A stretch of 64,000 nt of DNA from Micavibrio sp. UBA6212. GTDB lineage: Bacteria; Pseudomonadota; Alphaproteobacteria; Micavibrionales; Micavibrionaceae. The DNA is taken from NCBI GenBank assembly GCA_002421905.1, contig DISK01000001.1, forward strand, positions 1 to 64,000. Direction: 5' to 3'. How positions within the stretch are numbered: position 1 is the first letter of the stretch; every line of letters begins with the position of its first letter. Positions 49,672 through 57,609 of this stretch are shown here, one piece after another. The translations under genes were made by a program, and so were the position numbers. The notes under the pieces are model-generated. The model saw only the letters and a list, made by a program, of their open reading frames with translations. It was not told the origin of the DNA and searched no databases.

Positions 49672-50538
49672 TCACGAAAGTAATGTTGTTTGAACAACCC
49701 ACCATTCTGGATGGGTTGTTTTTATTTGGCTGGCAGCCTGTTGTGCCATATCTTCTGTTTCAAAAATTCCAAAGCAGGTTGCCCCGCTTCCAGATAAACG
49801 GGCGAGGAGACACCCTGTTTGTTGTTTGATGATGTCTATAGTTTTTGTTAGGGAGGGCTCAGCTTTTAGGGCTGGGGCATAGAGGTCATTACGCGTGTGT
49901 GTGTTTATAAAATCAGAAAGAGAGGCGATGGCATCAAATCTGTCAGGGAACGTCACTGATTTTGAAAATTCGTGCATCTTAAGTGTGCGGTAAATTTCTG
50001 GTGTTGAGCAATGTTGCCCGGCGTTGACCAGAACCGCCGGTATTTTTAGTGGAAGAACAGGTGCTGGGGCGATGTCGTTTCCTGTACTGCGCATGATGAC
50101 AGGGCGTGGAGCATTCAGGCAGGCAGTAATGTCGCTTCCAAGTTTGGCAGTGATCTTCTCAAGATTGATATCGGTTTTGTAAATTCTCTGGAGGGCGTTG
50201 AGTGTTGCGGCGGCGTCCGATGATCCGCCACCCAAACCCCCACCCAATGGAATATTTTTGTTCAAGGTCATGCGGAGGTTAACTTTTATATTTGTGGCGT
50301 TTTCAAATTCACGGACTGATTTTTCAATCAGGTTCTGCCCCGCCAAGTCGTGGCTTTGTAGCAGGTTGGCGAATTCTCCGACGATATCCAGAGAGAACAT
50401 TTTATCTTCTTCAAATGTGAGCGTGTCGCCAAAGTCCGTGAAGCAGACTAGAGAATCCAGTATGTGATATCCATTCTCTGTCTTGCCCAGAATGTGCAGG
50501 TGCAAGTTTACCTTGGCCGGAGCGCTGACACACAACAT
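49672..50538 (-). CDS. ispE: 4-diphosphocytidyl-2-C-methyl-D-erythritol kinase
   Basis: GHMP kinase of the MEP isoprenoid pathway, 288 residues. APAKVNLHLHILGK at the N-terminus, the ATP-binding PLGGGLGGGSSDAA (97-110) and a C-terminal LSGSGATCFGIF are all present. The catalytic Asp is in LGSDITACLN (D136), where many homologues read GADVPF. It starts in the stop codon of the TPR gene (TAATG), so it is translationally coupled. Its last codons (PEWWVVQTTLLS) are written by the terminator of the convergent gene. Confidence 0.93.
   Translation of the reverse strand: MLCVSAPAKVNLHLHILGKTENGYHILDSLVCFTDFGDTLTFEEDKMFSLDIVGEFANLLQSHDLAGQNLIEKSVREFENATNIKVNLRMTLNKNIPLGGGLGGGSSDAAATLNALQRIYKTDINLEKITAKLGSDITACLNAPRPVIMRSTGNDIAPAPVLPLKIPAVLVNAGQHCSTPEIYRTLKMHEFSKSVTFPDRFDAIASLSDFINTHTRNDLYAPALKAEPSLTKTIDIIKQQTGCLLARLSGSGATCFGIFETEDMAQQAASQIKTTHPEWWVVQTTLLS
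49693..49726 (+). terminator. Terminator of the PodJ-like gene, inside ispE
   Basis: AACAACCCA-CCATTCTGGA-TGGGTTGTT and T-run: a 9-bp perfect stem 30 bases after the PodJ-like stop. It lies wholly within the coding 3' end of ispE on the other strand. Confidence 0.8.
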
Positions 50539-52313
50539 TACTTGTTATCAACCAGTTTTTCGTTGGGTTCTACGGTTATGGCAGCATTCGAAATGCTAAG
50601 ACCATTCTCGATTTTAGCCTGTATTTTATCAATGATGATTTGATCTTTGGTAAAGCTGATGGCTCGTTTCCACTGGAATCTTGCTTCGTTCTTGCGGCCA
50701 ACTTGCCAGTAAGCATCCCCCAGATGGTCATTGATTTCGGATTCATAGGGTTGAAGTTCAATTGCTGTTTCAAGTGTTTTAACGGCTGTCGGGAAATTGC
50801 CCATCCGGTAATAAACCCAGCCGAGTGAATCGATGATGGCTCCGTCATCAGGTTTCAGGCGGGAGGCTTTTTCAATCATTTCTACAGCCTTGTCGAGGTT
50901 ACGACCTTGATCGGCCCATGTGTATCCCAGATAATTCAGGACGTAAGGCTGGTCCGGCTCGTAAGACAGAGCATCGGTCAGGTCTTTTTCGGCCTGATCC
51001 CAATTGGATAGGCGTTCATTGGCGATGCCGCGCGAAAACAAGAGTTGCCAGTGATCTTGCGGGATTTTGTTATCCATCATTTGAGCCGCTTGATTATACG
51101 CCGAAAGGGCGGCCTTAAAGTTTTCGTCTTGACGATAAATGTCACCGATCTGGATTTGGGCATCAATGTTCCTGTCTTTTTCGACAAGATCTTGTAAAAC
51201 GCGAATGGCCTCATCCTTTTGATTGTCCATTTCAAGGAGCATGGCGATCTGGCGTTTTAAGGATATTGAGTCTTCCTTGTTATCTTTCGGATCAATCTTG
51301 CTCAGGTAACCGATGGCGTCTTTATATTGTTTGTGATCGGCAGAAAACTGGGCCAAAAGCTCAAGCGTGTCGGTTCGTCGAGGATCAAGAAATCGTGACA
51401 TATGGGTGAACAAAATGGCAGATTCCTCGTATCCATTGGCAAGCAAACGAGCCGTATCCAAGAGAGCGTGTGCCAGACCTTCTTGCGGCGTGATTTGTGG
51501 GGTCTCAATTTTCCCTTTGTCGGAGAGTTTTTTTATTTTTTCTCCCAGACCATTTGAGTTTTCCGGCAACGCGTTTCGTAGAGCTGTGTAGATGCTGCGT
51601 GCTTCTTCAATTTCTCCATATTTTGCGAAAACATCCGCGATATTTTCCAGTCCCGGGATCGGGGTCGGCGTTTTGGTAAAGTCATATGTTTTGGCAAGTT
51701 TCTTAACGGCGTCCTGGTTGCCTGTGTAATCGGCAATCAGAACCGATTGATATAAGAAAGATGGAGAGTTTTTTAAGGTTTCGAGATTAGTTTCCCCTTG
51801 ACCGGCCTCGCACCATGCAAGGATCAGTGGCATAATGGCAGAACCAAGGCCATCCTGTTTGATCTGGATGATGCGTGCTTCTGCTTCTTTATATTTTTCG
51901 GCCTTGAACTCATCCAGCGCAAAAACCAATTGTGCCAGTGACTCATTTTTTCGTTCTTGGGTGATTTGTTTGGCCAGTTTAATGGCCCGGTCATAATTTC
52001 CTGAACCGAGAGATAATGCCATCACACGGTTCTGAATGGAGGTATCTTGAGGATCTTCAGCCAGAATATCTTCGAAATAATCACTGGCAGCGCCCCAGTC
52101 ATTTGAAAGTTGGGCATGTTCTCCAGCCAGAAAGCTCCCCGATAGTGTTTTCTGTATGGGCTTGATTTGAGGCATGTAATAGCCGATGACAGAATCACCA
52201 TTTTTCTGAACATGAGCTTGTGTTTCTGATTTTGTTTCATTTTTATCGTCACAAGCAACCAGAGTAAGGCAGGTTGTAAGTAAAAGAAATGTACGAAGAG
52301 AAAATCTGTTCAT
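50538..52313 (-). CDS. TPR-repeat lipoprotein
   Basis: 591 residues. It has a lipoprotein signal with lipobox LVAC (Cys 21), followed by ten or more TPR-type helical pairs; the clearest are ALSAYNQAAQMM, ANERLSNWDQAEKDLTDALSYEPDQPYVLNYLGYTWADQGRNLDKAVEMIEKASRLKPDDGAIIDSLGWVYYRMGNFPTAVKTLETAIELQPYESEINDHLGDAYWQVGRKNEARFQWKRAI near the C-terminus. This is the common alphaproteobacterial 'tetratricopeptide repeat protein' upstream of ispE. It is probably in the inner leaflet of the outer membrane. Coupled to ispE by TAATG. No enzymatic motif; a scaffold role is inferred. Confidence 0.88.
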   Translation of the reverse strand: MNRFSLRTFLLLTTCLTLVACDDKNETKSETQAHVQKNGDSVIGYYMPQIKPIQKTLSGSFLAGEHAQLSNDWGAASDYFEDILAEDPQDTSIQNRVMALSLGSGNYDRAIKLAKQITQERKNESLAQLVFALDEFKAEKYKEAEARIIQIKQDGLGSAIMPLILAWCEAGQGETNLETLKNSPSFLYQSVLIADYTGNQDAVKKLAKTYDFTKTPTPIPGLENIADVFAKYGEIEEARSIYTALRNALPENSNGLGEKIKKLSDKGKIETPQITPQEGLAHALLDTARLLANGYEESAILFTHMSRFLDPRRTDTLELLAQFSADHKQYKDAIGYLSKIDPKDNKEDSISLKRQIAMLLEMDNQKDEAIRVLQDLVEKDRNIDAQIQIGDIYRQDENFKAALSAYNQAAQMMDNKIPQDHWQLLFSRGIANERLSNWDQAEKDLTDALSYEPDQPYVLNYLGYTWADQGRNLDKAVEMIEKASRLKPDDGAIIDSLGWVYYRMGNFPTAVKTLETAIELQPYESEINDHLGDAYWQVGRKNEARFQWKRAISFTKDQIIIDKIQAKIENGLSISNAAITVEPNEKLVDNK

Positions 52314-52405
52314 CGAGGCATACCGTTCCTAGTCTGGTGGCGTGGGTAATTTTGAGTATCTCTTTATCATATAGTCTGGGGATGGTTCAGGTCTAGGTGA
52401 AACTA

Positions 52406-54046
52406 CTACATTCCCGTATAATTTGGCCCGCCACCACCTTGTGGGGTAGTCCAGTCAATATTCTGGGAGGGGTCTTTGATATCGCATGTTTTACAGTGGA
52501 CGCAGTTTTGGGCGTTGATGCGGAACGTTTTCTCGCCATTTTCTTCAACAATTTCATAAACAGCAGCCGGGCAATATCGTTGGGCAGGTTCTGCCCACTC
52601 CGGCAGGTTGATGTTGATTGGAATAGAGGGGTCTTTGAGCTTCAAATGGCATGGCTGATCTTCTTCATGGTTGGTATTTGACAAAAAGACCGAGGACAGG
52701 CGGTCGAATGTCAGTTGCCCATCCGGCTTAGGATAGTCGATAGGCTTTGACTGGGCCGCCTTATCCATTTGTTTGAAATCAGCGTGGTTGTGGAGCGTAT
52801 AGGGGAGCTTCCATCCCCCCAAGGTCTGGAAGGCTGAATGGATTAGGCCAATCCAGCGCCCCCAGTGGAATCCGGCGCGGATATTCCGAACCGCGTAGAG
52901 TTCCTGATAAAGCCAACTTTGACGGAACAGGTCTTTGTAACTGGTTGCTTCTTTGTCGTTTATCTGTCTGGCTAAAGCTTCGGCGGCCAGCATACCGGAC
53001 TTGATCGCAGCATGGTTGCCCTTGATTTTGGCAACATTAAGGAATCCTGCGCTGTCGCCAATTAGCAGGCCTCCCGGAAAGGTCAGTTCTGGCAGGGATT
53101 GCAGGCCACCTTCGACCAAAGCGCGAGCGCCATAGGAAATGCGTTTGCCACCTGACAGCAATTTTTTGAAATAAGGATGGGTTTTATGACGCTGCATTTC
53201 TTCAAATGGAGATAAATACGGGTTGGTGTAATCCAGACCAACAACATAGCCGATTGAAACCAGATTGCTTTCCATATGGTATAGCCATGATCCTCCATAT
53301 GTTTTGCTGTCCAGCGGCCAACCAAGTGTATGGAGTACATGGCCTTGTCTATGGTTTTCGGGTTTTATTTCCCAGATTTCCTTGATGCCCAGACCATAGG
53401 TTTGTGGGTCGGCATTGCGGCATAAATCAAATTTCTTGATGAGTTGTTTGGTAAGTGATCCGTGACACCCTTCGGCAAAAACGGTGTGTTTGGCGTGTAG
53501 TTCCATGCCGGGTTGGAAGGCATCGGTTCTTTCGCCTTGTTTGTCGATGCCCATGTCGCCAGTGGCCACACCTTTGATTGATCCATCGTCATTGTAGAGA
53601 AGTTCGGACGCTGCAAAACCGGGATAGATTTCTACGCCCAGACTTTCGGCCTCGCTGGCTAGCCACTTTCCTAATGCCCCCAAAGAGATAATGTAGTTGC
53701 CCTTGTTGTGCATTTGCGGTGGAGTCGGGAGTTTTATATATCCTTGTTTGCCCATCAGGATAAATTCATCTGAGGTTACGGAGCAGGAGAGCGGGGCTCC
53801 CTTATCTTTCCAATCGGGAATAAGCTCATTCAGGGCGCGTGGTTCAAAAACTGCGCCGGAGAGAAGATGTGCGCCGATTTCAGACCCTTTTTCCAGAATA
53901 CACACACTTAGGTCGGAAGAGATCTGTTTGAGGCGGATGGCGCAGGATAAACCAGCCGGGCCGCCACCCACGATGACAACATCATAGGTCATGCTGTCAC
54001 GGTCGGTGCGGCGAATAGGAAGAGGGGTTGTTTTTTCTTCAGTCAT
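52406..54046 (-). CDS. etfD: Electron transfer flavoprotein-ubiquinone oxidoreductase
   Basis: 546 residues. N-terminal FAD-binding motif YDVVIVGGGPAGLSCAIRLKQ (25-45), quinone- and membrane-associated middle (GGLQSLPELTFPGGLLIGDSAGFLNVAKIKGNHAAIKSG) and a C-terminal 4Fe-4S ferredoxin domain with CPAAVYEI...NCVHCKTCDIKDP and the family ending GGGGPNYTGM. It passes electrons from acyl-CoA and amino-acid dehydrogenases via ETF to ubiquinone at the inner membrane. ETF subunit genes are not nearby. Divergent from the uracil-DNA glycosylase-like gene. Confidence 0.97.
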   Translation of the reverse strand: MTEEKTTPLPIRRTDRDSMTYDVVIVGGGPAGLSCAIRLKQISSDLSVCILEKGSEIGAHLLSGAVFEPRALNELIPDWKDKGAPLSCSVTSDEFILMGKQGYIKLPTPPQMHNKGNYIISLGALGKWLASEAESLGVEIYPGFAASELLYNDDGSIKGVATGDMGIDKQGERTDAFQPGMELHAKHTVFAEGCHGSLTKQLIKKFDLCRNADPQTYGLGIKEIWEIKPENHRQGHVLHTLGWPLDSKTYGGSWLYHMESNLVSIGYVVGLDYTNPYLSPFEEMQRHKTHPYFKKLLSGGKRISYGARALVEGGLQSLPELTFPGGLLIGDSAGFLNVAKIKGNHAAIKSGMLAAEALARQINDKEATSYKDLFRQSWLYQELYAVRNIRAGFHWGRWIGLIHSAFQTLGGWKLPYTLHNHADFKQMDKAAQSKPIDYPKPDGQLTFDRLSSVFLSNTNHEEDQPCHLKLKDPSIPININLPEWAEPAQRYCPAAVYEIVEENGEKTFRINAQNCVHCKTCDIKDPSQNIDWTTPQGGGGPNYTGM

Positions 54047-54159
54047 ATCGGTTTATCGTGTGGATGGGCTATGTGTGGCTGTTGCACGAGATTGCCTTCT
54101 ATATATAAAGTAAAGGCTGGGTAATTAAAACCAGAATCAGAAGCAAAATTATTAGGCGC

Positions 54160-54978
54160 ATGACAACATCTTCAAGAGCATCATCTGGGGAACTGACCGG
54201 ACATGACGTGGCCTCTGCGTTGCAGTGGTACATGGATATTGGCTGGGACGAGGCTGTTCTGGCGGTTGCGCAGGATCGTTTGGCGCATGACCCCTCCGTG
54301 TCTATTCAGGCGCCATTGGTTGCCCCTCACGCTGTTGCGGCGCAAAAACCTCCCAGTGTCGAGCCTTTGGGAACTGCCGAAGCGCGTGGTGCTGTTGGGT
54401 CGCTATTGTCTGGTGTCAGCAGTCTTGATGAATTAAAGCAAGCTCTCGGAAAATTTACTGGGATGGCGATTTCGAAAACGGCAACAAATATGGTGTTCGG
54501 GGATGGTAATCCTGCCGCGCGATTGATGGTCATTGGTGAAGTACCTGATGCCGAGGATGACAAGATCGGGAGAGCATTTGCAGGAGAAGCAGGGCAGTTG
54601 CTTGATAAAATGATGGCAGCCATCGGCTTGTCTCGCCACTCTGAGGAAGCTGCAAAGGCTGTGTATCTGACTCAGGTTCTCAATTGGCGACCTCCGGGAA
54701 ATAGAACACCCAGTGCGGCTGAAATTGATCTTTCAACACCGTTTTTGGAAAAGCATATCGACTTGGTAAAACCTGATGTCCTGTTATTCATGGGAAGCGT
54801 TCCGGTGAGGGCGTTGTTGGGGCGTACCGAGAGTATGACTAAATTGCGTGGAAACTGGTTTGAATATAAATCCATCCCGTGTCTGGTGAGCTATCCTCCA
54901 TCGTTTCTGTTGAAAAGCCCCGCAAAGAAACGTGAGTCGTGGGAAGATCTGCAAGCATTGCAGCAAAAACTCGTTTAA
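54160..54978 (+). CDS. Family 4-type uracil-DNA glycosylase homologue with altered motifs
   Basis: 272 residues. A long N-terminal region (1-95) typical of the alphaproteobacterial form precedes the glycosylase domain (VFGDGNPAARLMVIGE, AFAGEAGQLLDKMMAAIGL, LNWRPPGNRTP, TKLRGNW). Several expected residues differ: GEAPG is GEVPD (126-130), the Cys positions near 102 and 192 that bind the 4Fe-4S cluster are Met and Ser, and the HPAYLLR motif is PPSFLLK (P246 for His). It may be inactive or changed in specificity. The gene is intact, and the neighbours etfD and slt are the usual ones in related bacteria, so it is vertically inherited. Ends with a hairpin. Confidence 0.85.
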   Translation: MTTSSRASSGELTGHDVASALQWYMDIGWDEAVLAVAQDRLAHDPSVSIQAPLVAPHAVAAQKPPSVEPLGTAEARGAVGSLLSGVSSLDELKQALGKFTGMAISKTATNMVFGDGNPAARLMVIGEVPDAEDDKIGRAFAGEAGQLLDKMMAAIGLSRHSEEAAKAVYLTQVLNWRPPGNRTPSAAEIDLSTPFLEKHIDLVKPDVLLFMGSVPVRALLGRTESMTKLRGNWFEYKSIPCLVSYPPSFLLKSPAKKRESWEDLQALQQKLV

Positions 54979-55281
54979 TACATAGCCTTCAAATGTGAAT
55001 TACCATTCTTCAAGTATTCATTACTGGTATTTGAAGTTAATGGATGTTTTTTTATTGTAATTCTGAGTATTAATCAATTTTTGGTGGCTCTGTAAGTAAA
55101 GATGCTAATTTATAGGAGTAAAGGTTAATATTCACAAGATTATATTATTGCTAACTTCTTGTTTCTACTTTGATTATCAGATGGTTACGTGCCTATTCGT
55201 TTGGGGTGCGACAGAAGTCCATTTGCCTGAGAGTGTTTTTTGCTGGACAATATTTGCAGGTATTGATAAATCAGGATCGCT
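54979..55281. other. Spacer between udg-like gene and slt
   Basis: 303 bases, AT-rich. Apart from the terminator hairpin at 55003-55053 I see no gene, repeat or RNA. The slt promoter is presumably here. Confidence 0.5.
55003..55053 (+). terminator. Possible terminator of the udg-like gene
   Basis: CCATT-CTTCAA ... TTGAAG-TT-AATGG stem with a two-base bulge and a 17-base loop, then ATG and seven T. Weaker than the other terminators because of the loop and AT content. Confidence 0.45.
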
Positions 55282-56826
55282 ATGCACAACGATGAGAAAA
55301 AACGCAGCATACGGATGACTTTGGTTATCCTATGCTTGGTAGGCGGTGTGGTGTGTGGAGCTGCCGGAGTCGGCTCAGCGACAATAGGGACTTTGTCCTC
55401 TTCGCTGAAAAAGCCGGATCTGACCCGTGATAGTGATAATGCGGGAAGATCTTTAGGAGCAGCCACAGAAACGTCCACTTCCCAAATTGGTATTGTCCTG
55501 CCGGAGGATTATTCGGCAGACGTGAAATTGTCTGCGGGTTACCATTTGGTCTCCAAGACGGTACGCGACCATCTGCGTCAGGGGCGTCCGACTTACGCCT
55601 TGAAGCTTTTGAATAGCGATCCAATGGCTAAAAAACTGAAAAATTCCGAATTTGACCGTATTAAGGCCCAGATTGCCCAATCCTATTTGATCGAAGGTAA
55701 AATTGATCGTGCGGCCACCGTGGCCGAACAGGTTGTCCAGCGTTCCGGCAAAACCGCGCCGTTGGCCGGCTGGGTGGCTGGTCAAGCCGCATGGCGCAAA
55801 GGTGATTTTGGCCGTGCAGCAGATATGTTTGCTTTAACTGCCCGTTCCAAAGGGGCCTCTCCATGGTTGGCGTCTGGTGGTGCTTTTTGGGCGTCGCGCG
55901 CGTCTTTCCGTGCTGGCCGATATTCGGATGTCAGGGAATGGCAGGAAAAGGCCGCTCAGTATCCACGGACATTCTATGGCATGGTGGCGCTTAAGGCCCT
56001 TGGGCGGAATTATGATTTTAACTGGGATATGCCTGATCTTGGTTTTACCGATAAGGCCGATCTTGATGATTCTCCATCTATTCAGGAGTCTATCCGTCAG
56101 GCTCGTCAGGGAAATATGAGTGGAGCGATTGATGCGCTTTCGAAGTCGGGATGGTTGGCGTCTCTTGAAAAACGCGAGCAGGTTCTGGCTTATGTAATTG
56201 ACCATAAAGTTCCGGCTTTGGTTCTATATCTGGCACGACGAACCAAATCCAAAGAGGGTCGTTTTTATGATCTGGCGCTTTATCCGGAAAGTCCTTGGGA
56301 GCCCAAGGCCGGATATCAGGTGGACAAGGCCATTGTTCATGCCTTGATCCGTCAGGAGTCCCGCTTTAACCCGCACGCGACCAGCGGTATGGGTGCAACC
56401 GGTTTGATGCAGTTGATGCCATCGACAGCTAAATACGTTGCCAGAGTTGAGAATGTTTCTTTGAAAGATCCTTCCGAGAATATCGATATTGGCCAGAAAT
56501 ATGTTGGTCAATTGATGCGTGATCCGCTCGTTAATAACGATTTGTTCAAAATGGCCGTGGCTTATAATGCGGGCCCGGGAAATCTGTCTCGCTGGAAAAA
56601 GCAATTAAAAGATATTGATGATCCGTTGTTGTTTATCGAGAGTATCCCGTCTGCGGAAACCCGTGCCTTTGTTGAGCGTGTGATGGTCAATTACTGGATC
56701 TATCGTACCCGTATGGGACTGGATACGCCGTCTCTTGAAGCTGTAGCCTCCTTGGACAAGCCGGATTATGTCCGTATAGCGCGTAACATTGGTAATAGTG
56801 TTGTTGCTATGGCTTACCGGAACTGA
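55282..56826 (+). CDS. slt: Soluble lytic murein transglycosylase (Slt type)
   Basis: 514 residues. An N-terminal signal or anchor helix (MTLVILCLVGGVVCGAAGVG, about 12-31) is followed by an alpha-helical superhelical region (90-330) and the catalytic SLT domain: VHALIRQESRFNPHATSGMGATGLMQLMPSTAK with catalytic Glu 359, NIDIGQKYVGQLM, AVAYNAGPGNLSRW. It cleaves peptidoglycan glycan strands with 1,6-anhydro products. AGGATCGC precedes the ATG. Compared with Slt70 the helical region is shorter, as usual in alphaproteobacteria. Convergent with hisN, two bases apart. Confidence 0.95.
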   Translation: MHNDEKKRSIRMTLVILCLVGGVVCGAAGVGSATIGTLSSSLKKPDLTRDSDNAGRSLGAATETSTSQIGIVLPEDYSADVKLSAGYHLVSKTVRDHLRQGRPTYALKLLNSDPMAKKLKNSEFDRIKAQIAQSYLIEGKIDRAATVAEQVVQRSGKTAPLAGWVAGQAAWRKGDFGRAADMFALTARSKGASPWLASGGAFWASRASFRAGRYSDVREWQEKAAQYPRTFYGMVALKALGRNYDFNWDMPDLGFTDKADLDDSPSIQESIRQARQGNMSGAIDALSKSGWLASLEKREQVLAYVIDHKVPALVLYLARRTKSKEGRFYDLALYPESPWEPKAGYQVDKAIVHALIRQESRFNPHATSGMGATGLMQLMPSTAKYVARVENVSLKDPSENIDIGQKYVGQLMRDPLVNNDLFKMAVAYNAGPGNLSRWKKQLKDIDDPLLFIESIPSAETRAFVERVMVNYWIYRTRMGLDTPSLEAVASLDKPDYVRIARNIGNSVVAMAYRN

Positions 56827-56828
56827 TT

Positions 56829-57593
56829 TCAGATTAATTCCAAAAACCTGTTATGTTGCGATGGGTCCCCGCAAGCCAGCAGCGTTGAATCTCCATGCAA
56901 GGTTTTGGGGAGGCCTTTCCAATCGGTGATTTTTCCGCCTGCGCCTTCGATAATCGGAACCAGTGCGATGAAGTCGTAAATTCCCAAGTGGTCTTCAGCT
57001 ATTGCATCAATAAACCCATTGGCCATCAAGCCATAGAAATAACAGTCTCCCTGATAGACTGTATATCTTGTGACGGCTTCAAAGCGGTCGAAACGCTGGG
57101 GGTCGTTGTGGGAAATCTGAGAGGCTGATCCTGTCCCAAAAATGGCTTGGGAAAGGTCGGGGCATTTGCGGCAAGATACAGGTCTCCCGTTATAAATAGT
57201 CTGGTGCCCAATTTGTCCGATCCAGCGGTCTTTCAGAATAGGTTGGTCAATAATTCCCAGTATTGGCTTTTCTTCATGACACAAGCCAATCAATGTGCCG
57301 AAAGTCGGGCGGGCAATGGTAAAGGATTTTGTACCGTCGATTGGATCAATGACCCATGTCAGGCCGTTCTTACTTTCCTTGATGCCGAACTCTTCACCCA
57401 ATATGCCGTCTTCGGGGTATTCGCGTTCAATGATGTCACGCAAGGTTTGCTCGATCTCACGATCGGCTTTGGTGACGGGGCTTTCGTCTTCTTTGCTGAT
57501 AATGTCGAGCGGTGTACCGAAATAATGGCGGGCGATGTCTCCGGCTGTATCGGCCAGATGTTGTGCAAATGTCGTTGGAATCTCTTTGATCAT
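56829..57593 (-). CDS. hisN: Histidinol-phosphatase-like inositol monophosphatase family enzyme
   Basis: 254 residues from MIKEIPTTFAQHLADTAGDIARHYF. Metal-binding motifs GEEFG (66-70) and DPIDGTKSF (83-91), late AEDHLGIYDFIALVPIIEGAGG. The N-terminus (HLADTAGDIARHYFGTPL) and spacing fit the HisN-type histidinol-phosphatase better than inositol monophosphatase. Expected reaction: histidinol phosphate to histidinol. No ribosome-binding site precedes the ATG and the divergent ABC gene starts only 16 bases away, so the mRNA may be leaderless or the promoter may lie inside the neighbour. A longer reading from 57779 would overlap that gene and is rejected. Confidence 0.88.
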   Translation of the reverse strand: MIKEIPTTFAQHLADTAGDIARHYFGTPLDIISKEDESPVTKADREIEQTLRDIIEREYPEDGILGEEFGIKESKNGLTWVIDPIDGTKSFTIARPTFGTLIGLCHEEKPILGIIDQPILKDRWIGQIGHQTIYNGRPVSCRKCPDLSQAIFGTGSASQISHNDPQRFDRFEAVTRYTVYQGDCYFYGLMANGFIDAIAEDHLGIYDFIALVPIIEGAGGKITDWKGLPKTLHGDSTLLACGDPSQHNRFLELI

Positions 57594-57609
57594 ATAGTAT
57601 CTATAGCGG

